A stretch of 64,000 nucleotides of DNA from assembly GCF_001050135.1 (NCBI RefSeq), contig NZ_CP012040.1, positions 5,783,001-5,847,000 of the forward strand, in the 5' to 3' direction. Every line of letters begins with the position of its first letter. Position 1 is the first letter of the stretch. Below, piece after piece: positions 62,101 to 64,000 of this stretch. Position numbers and translations under genes: made by a program. Below the pieces are notes generated by a model. The model was not told the origin of the DNA. It was given only the letters and a program-made list of their open reading frames with translations, and ran no database searches. The DNA comes from Cyclobacterium amurskyense (GTDB lineage: Bacteria > Bacteroidota > Bacteroidia > Cytophagales > Cyclobacteriaceae).

Positions 62101-62960
62101 TAAAAGGCAATTCTGCAAGTCGTGAAGACAAAATAAAATCCCTTCAATTACTGACGGCCAGGCAAAAAAATGAATTGGTCCCATTACTCCCGGATTTATT
62201 CAAAGATAAAGAAATGCGTACAACCGCTATCCGGTCTGCTGCTGCTTTCAATAACGAGCATTTGGGCAGGGAACTTATAAAATTGTACCCAAATTCATCT
62301 GCTGAGGATAAAATAGCCATTCTCCAAACCCTGTCATCACGCCCAAGGTATGGCAATCTACTTTTGGACGAAATTAAAGCTGAAAATATTGTGAAAAAGG
62401 AAATCCCCGTCACCTTGGCCAGGCAGCTTCATAGGGTAATTGGGAGTGGCTTTGTTGAATTTTGGGGTCCAATAGAGCATGTGCCTAATGATGCGGCGGC
62501 CTATGACAGCTACCGATCAATTCTAACAACAAAAGCACTGGAAAAAGCAGACCTTAAAGCGGGAAAACGGCTTTTTATGCAATCTTGTGGGACTTGTCAC
62601 AAAATGTTTGGGGAGGGAGCTGAAATAGGTCCTGATCTGACTGGGTCCAACCGAGCGAACACAGATTATATTCTCCTTAATGTACTTGAGCCTAGTGCTG
62701 AAATTCAGGATGCTTATAAATTGGTAGTCATCACCACAATGGATGGTCGTACTTACACAGGTAACGTTGTGGCTGAAAACGGTAAACAGTTAACCTTAAA
62801 AATCGCTGGACAGGAGCCTGTGAAAATCAACAAGTCTTCCATTCAAAACAAAGAAATAACCAATGTCTCTTTAATGCCTCCTGGTTTATTTGAGTCATTG
62901 AACGAGAAAGAAATTGTGAATTTAATGGCCTACCTTAAAAGCTCGAAAAAAATAGATTAA
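59133..62960 (+). CDS. DUF6807 (PmoA-like) - PVC-type dehydrogenase - HEAT - cytochrome c fusion lipoprotein
   Basis: This 1275-residue exported fusion has lipobox IVFGC (Cys17). The order is DUF6807/PmoA-like (about 30-315; IHPIVAPDGKGILTEKSPNH, HHKHQTGIYWGFTRVN), then a DUF7133 sorbosone-dehydrogenase-like propeller (about 330-700; VFASEPMITQPMAFCWDDKG, EDSDGDGQADTKKVF, DHSHRSAHGGARIYQSDAFP). HEAT-like helices follow (about 720-1090). The C-terminal cytochrome c has CGTCH at 1152-1156 and a distal Met candidate in NVSLMPPG. It shares the DUF7133 core with the azurin fusion at 2310 but uses heme instead of copper. It is convergent with the next gene, with a 4-bp overlap. The likely role is periplasmic sugar oxidation. 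Confidence 0.88.
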   Translation: MRITNPLILIVFIVFGCGQSNKNEESKTLTGADSLIVKLDESNQQVQVFRKGDLKTPLLTQVAETDFRPYIHPIVAPDGKGILTEKSPNHHKHQTGIYWGFTRVNQRDFFHNPGGDYWKKVAVNVLEEEGERISWQTVYEMLDSLGNSLMTETQTWTLKAQGQQYLLDLDWNGQAQQDLTIGKYDYGGLFVRMPWKEGIEAEIINTARQVNEMAEGKNSMWINLGMQVEGRENRANIALFDHPDNKGYPQKWRVDNQFGLGPAYTRDEDWKIDSGANEQIKHRLFFYTDEFNDVAITEAWAEYTDRKGKYNTASLWQLARDEGRKAKFLNPQEAIAAMTIKPGFKVNVFASEPMITQPMAFCWDDKGRLWIAENKDYESRQDGFSNSGNSRILILEDSDGDGQADTKKVFMEGLAFPAALAVGFDGVYVGAPPNLLFIPDKDQDDKADVEDIEVLLTGWGIRDRHETLNSLHWGPDGWLYGLQGFATPSKIRNPTEEEKTKLYYHKDPFPEDLLEADGVDINGGVWRYHPTQHNFEVVAHGFSNPWGIDYDAKGQLIMSACVIPHLWHVIPGGIYHRQGGQHFNPYVYEDIKTITDHSHRSAHGGARIYQSDAFPEEERGKVFMANIHEHAVLTDKLVPNGSGFIGKHADNFLMANNAQWVGFSMEVGPDGGVYVLDWHDADICGQEVLNGETGRVFRIMPEKSLAENWKGRYSDLNLLSDLELVELQSSKSDWHARRARGILQKRAYKGEIEEKAIKALKVLFANKKNPDLRLRALWTLHQTRNWQTSELIQNLRDADPYVRSWSIQLLCETKTPPEEARSLFLEMAKNDPSPTVRLYLASALQRIPENWKWDLVTDLLSRNEDSNDHNVPKLIWFGISDLIEKDPERFMALANQSQIPLLTGYMARRAVDGEELKHLVSTIQMATSNKVLLLEGMINGMEGRTDLIAPDNWKKLESQLKGNNSTVKLAEDISALFGDAEATQKALANLKGNSASREDKIKSLQLLTARQKNELVPLLPDLFKDKEMRTTAIRSAAAFNNEHLGRELIKLYPNSSAEDKIAILQTLSSRPRYGNLLLDEIKAENIVKKEIPVTLARQLHRVIGSGFVEFWGPIEHVPNDAAAYDSYRSILTTKALEKADLKAGKRLFMQSCGTCHKMFGEGAEIGPDLTGSNRANTDYILLNVLEPSAEIQDAYKLVVITTMDGRTYTGNVVAENGKQLTLKIAGQEPVKINKSSIQNKEITNVSLMPPGLFESLNEKEIVNLMAYLKSSKKID

Positions 62961-63613
62961 TAAAGGTAACCATTGTTAAATTTAATTCTAATGCCTGCCG
63001 AATTGTTCAGCAAATGGGTCCATTTTGAGGATGGATTTCCCCAAGTTGGATGGTCGCCAAGGTAACGTCCTAAGTCGTAGGATAGCTTGTAATAAACGGA
63101 CAAGTAGGGATTAAATTCAAAATTAAATCCCGCTTTTGGCGCCAGTACACCTTTGGTAAATACTTGGGTTGTCCTTTCAGAAGAAAGGACAACATTTTGA
63201 TCAGTCTTTAAATTAATGAATTGAAAACCTGCTTCTATTCCTGAGAAAAATGAAAAGTTACTTTTGACAAAATAATCATAACGAAAAGATCCTTTGGTTT
63301 CAAACAACTGTTGATGCTGATCTGCTAGGCCATCTTCTGAATTGTATCGATTCAATCTATAAGCCCCAATATTAAACCCATAACTTACAGAATGGGCAAA
63401 ACGGTAATCATTTACATGATGATTAAAACCAAGCTCATAGCCTAAAGAAGGCCTGTAAACACTCTTTTCCTGACCAAACAAAACTTTTTGGGCTAAGCCA
63501 CCACTTATTTCAACCTGTTGGCCAAAACCATTACTGGTACTTAAAAAAAATACAAAGCTTATAAAGATGGCCATTTTTAACCTCTCAATAAATTTTAATT
63601 TTCTGCAATCCAT
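62957..63613 (-). CDS. Secreted outer-membrane beta-barrel-like protein of unknown function
   Basis: The 218-residue protein has a signal peptide (MAIFISFVFFLSTSNGFGQQ, with ATG at 63613 or 63574). Alternating polar and aromatic strands follow (YELGFNHHVNDYRFAHSVSY; FNFEFNPYLSVYYKLSYDLG), typical of small outer-membrane barrels of the porin-like PF13568 type. Function is unknown. Its 3' end overlaps the end of the cytochrome fusion by 4 bases on the opposite strand, which leaves no room for a separate terminator. Confidence 0.7.
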   Translation of the reverse strand: MDCRKLKFIERLKMAIFISFVFFLSTSNGFGQQVEISGGLAQKVLFGQEKSVYRPSLGYELGFNHHVNDYRFAHSVSYGFNIGAYRLNRYNSEDGLADQHQQLFETKGSFRYDYFVKSNFSFFSGIEAGFQFINLKTDQNVVLSSERTTQVFTKGVLAPKAGFNFEFNPYLSVYYKLSYDLGRYLGDHPTWGNPSSKWTHLLNNSAGIRIKFNNGYLY

Positions 63614-64000
63614 AAAGTTTTAAGATAGTTTAATTTTTCAACGCGAAATACGCCATAGTTTTCCAATTGGAATCACTTCCCAATGAAAATAAAGTCGATC
63701 AACACTATTGGATAATTTGGGTTTTAAAGGAATAAATGCCTAAACAATATCCATTCCAAAAATTACAGAATTGATATTTTAGTCTTCATTACTTTGAGTC
63801 AGATAGAACTTAAACGGTAAATCGCTTAATTCATTGTAAAATCTAAATAACTTACTTTTCGACCAAAGCCCAAGCAATCCATGCTTCAAAACCCAAAGAA
63901 AAAATTACCTTTGTGATCAAACTTTTATAACCTTTGGCAGCAACAGACAACGGAACATATATTTGGAATCATGAACTGGCGACTTTACATTTATTAAAAG
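63614..64000. other. Right-edge intergenic region with a possible short decayed repeat
   Basis: No gene is seen. At 63637 TTCAA is followed by CGCGAAATACGCCATAG, and 63709-63721 reads GGATAATTTGGG, so 63642-63721 could be a roughly 80-bp deleted relative of the TTNAA-MITE. The match is weak and the right duplication is not exact. The remaining sequence is A/T-rich without recognised features. Confidence 0.35.

Overview
The window is about 38-40 % GC chromosomal DNA from a member of the Bacteroidota, most probably an aerobic marine or environmental Cyclobacteriaceae (Cyclobacterium/Algoriphagus-like). This placement is an inference. It rests on SusC/SusD with an ECF sigma factor and FecR, several lipoprotein sulfatases, very large PVC-type (DUF7133) dehydrogenases, DUF1080 and Gfo/Idh proteins, A/T-rich spacers with little Shine-Dalgarno signal, and TTG starts. 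No tRNA, rRNA or CRISPR array was seen.

Layout. 1-1.2 kb: the 3' end of a zinc-type alcohol dehydrogenase and a GlcG/HbpS-like protein. 1.3-7.9 kb: an AraC regulator divergent from a sugar-oxidation operon (a ThuA/dehydrogenase/azurin fusion, a tagatose/psicose-3-epimerase-like enzyme and a Gfo/Idh oxidoreductase), closed by a strong terminator. 8.6-17.3 kb: a K+/H+ antiporter, then two paralogous histidine kinase-response regulator pairs separated by an inverted sulfatase gene. 17.4-22.5 kb: an accessory patch with repeat copies, a broken susD remnant, an IS3-family element, selO and small genes. 22.6-30.7 kb: a minus-strand carbohydrate-uptake operon (sigma, FecR, SusC, SusD, sulfatase). 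31.2-33.9 kb: a Tat-exported Gfo/Idh oxidoreductase divergent from a DUF1080 protein. 34.3-39.1 kb: a PepSY protein, a PhnA/YjdM protein and an Lhr-like helicase. 39.1-49.2 kb: a sorbosone-type dehydrogenase, betA, betB, a sodium:solute symporter, a nucleoside hydrolase, an acetolactate-synthase-like enzyme and a second aldehyde dehydrogenase. 49.4-56.4 kb: small DUF1801/YdeI/DUF1697/DUF1569 proteins, hydrolases and a methyltransferase. 56.4-63.6 kb: a LamG lipoprotein, a sulfatase, a second giant dehydrogenase (DUF6807-DUF7133-HEAT-cytochrome c) and a small beta-barrel protein.

The strongest unexplained structure is a dispersed, non-coding element of about 206-211 bp, called TTNAA-MITE here. 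Five well preserved copies start with CCCG and end with CGGG (CGAG in one), have imperfect terminal inverted repeats, and are each flanked by an exact 5-bp direct repeat fitting TTNAA: TTCAA, TTAAA, TTGAA, TTTAA and TTAAA. One copy is split by the IS3-family element, which made its own GATT duplication. At least two decayed copies are also present. No transposase for the family is encoded here.

Functionally the window is rich in periplasmic oxidation and desulfation of sugars. Sulfatases, SusCD import, Gfo/Idh plus DUF1080 (compatible with 3-keto-glycoside chemistry) and two dehydrogenases with different built-in electron carriers (type-1 copper versus cytochrome c) form a plausible shared catabolic theme. 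A betA-betB module would add glycine betaine production.
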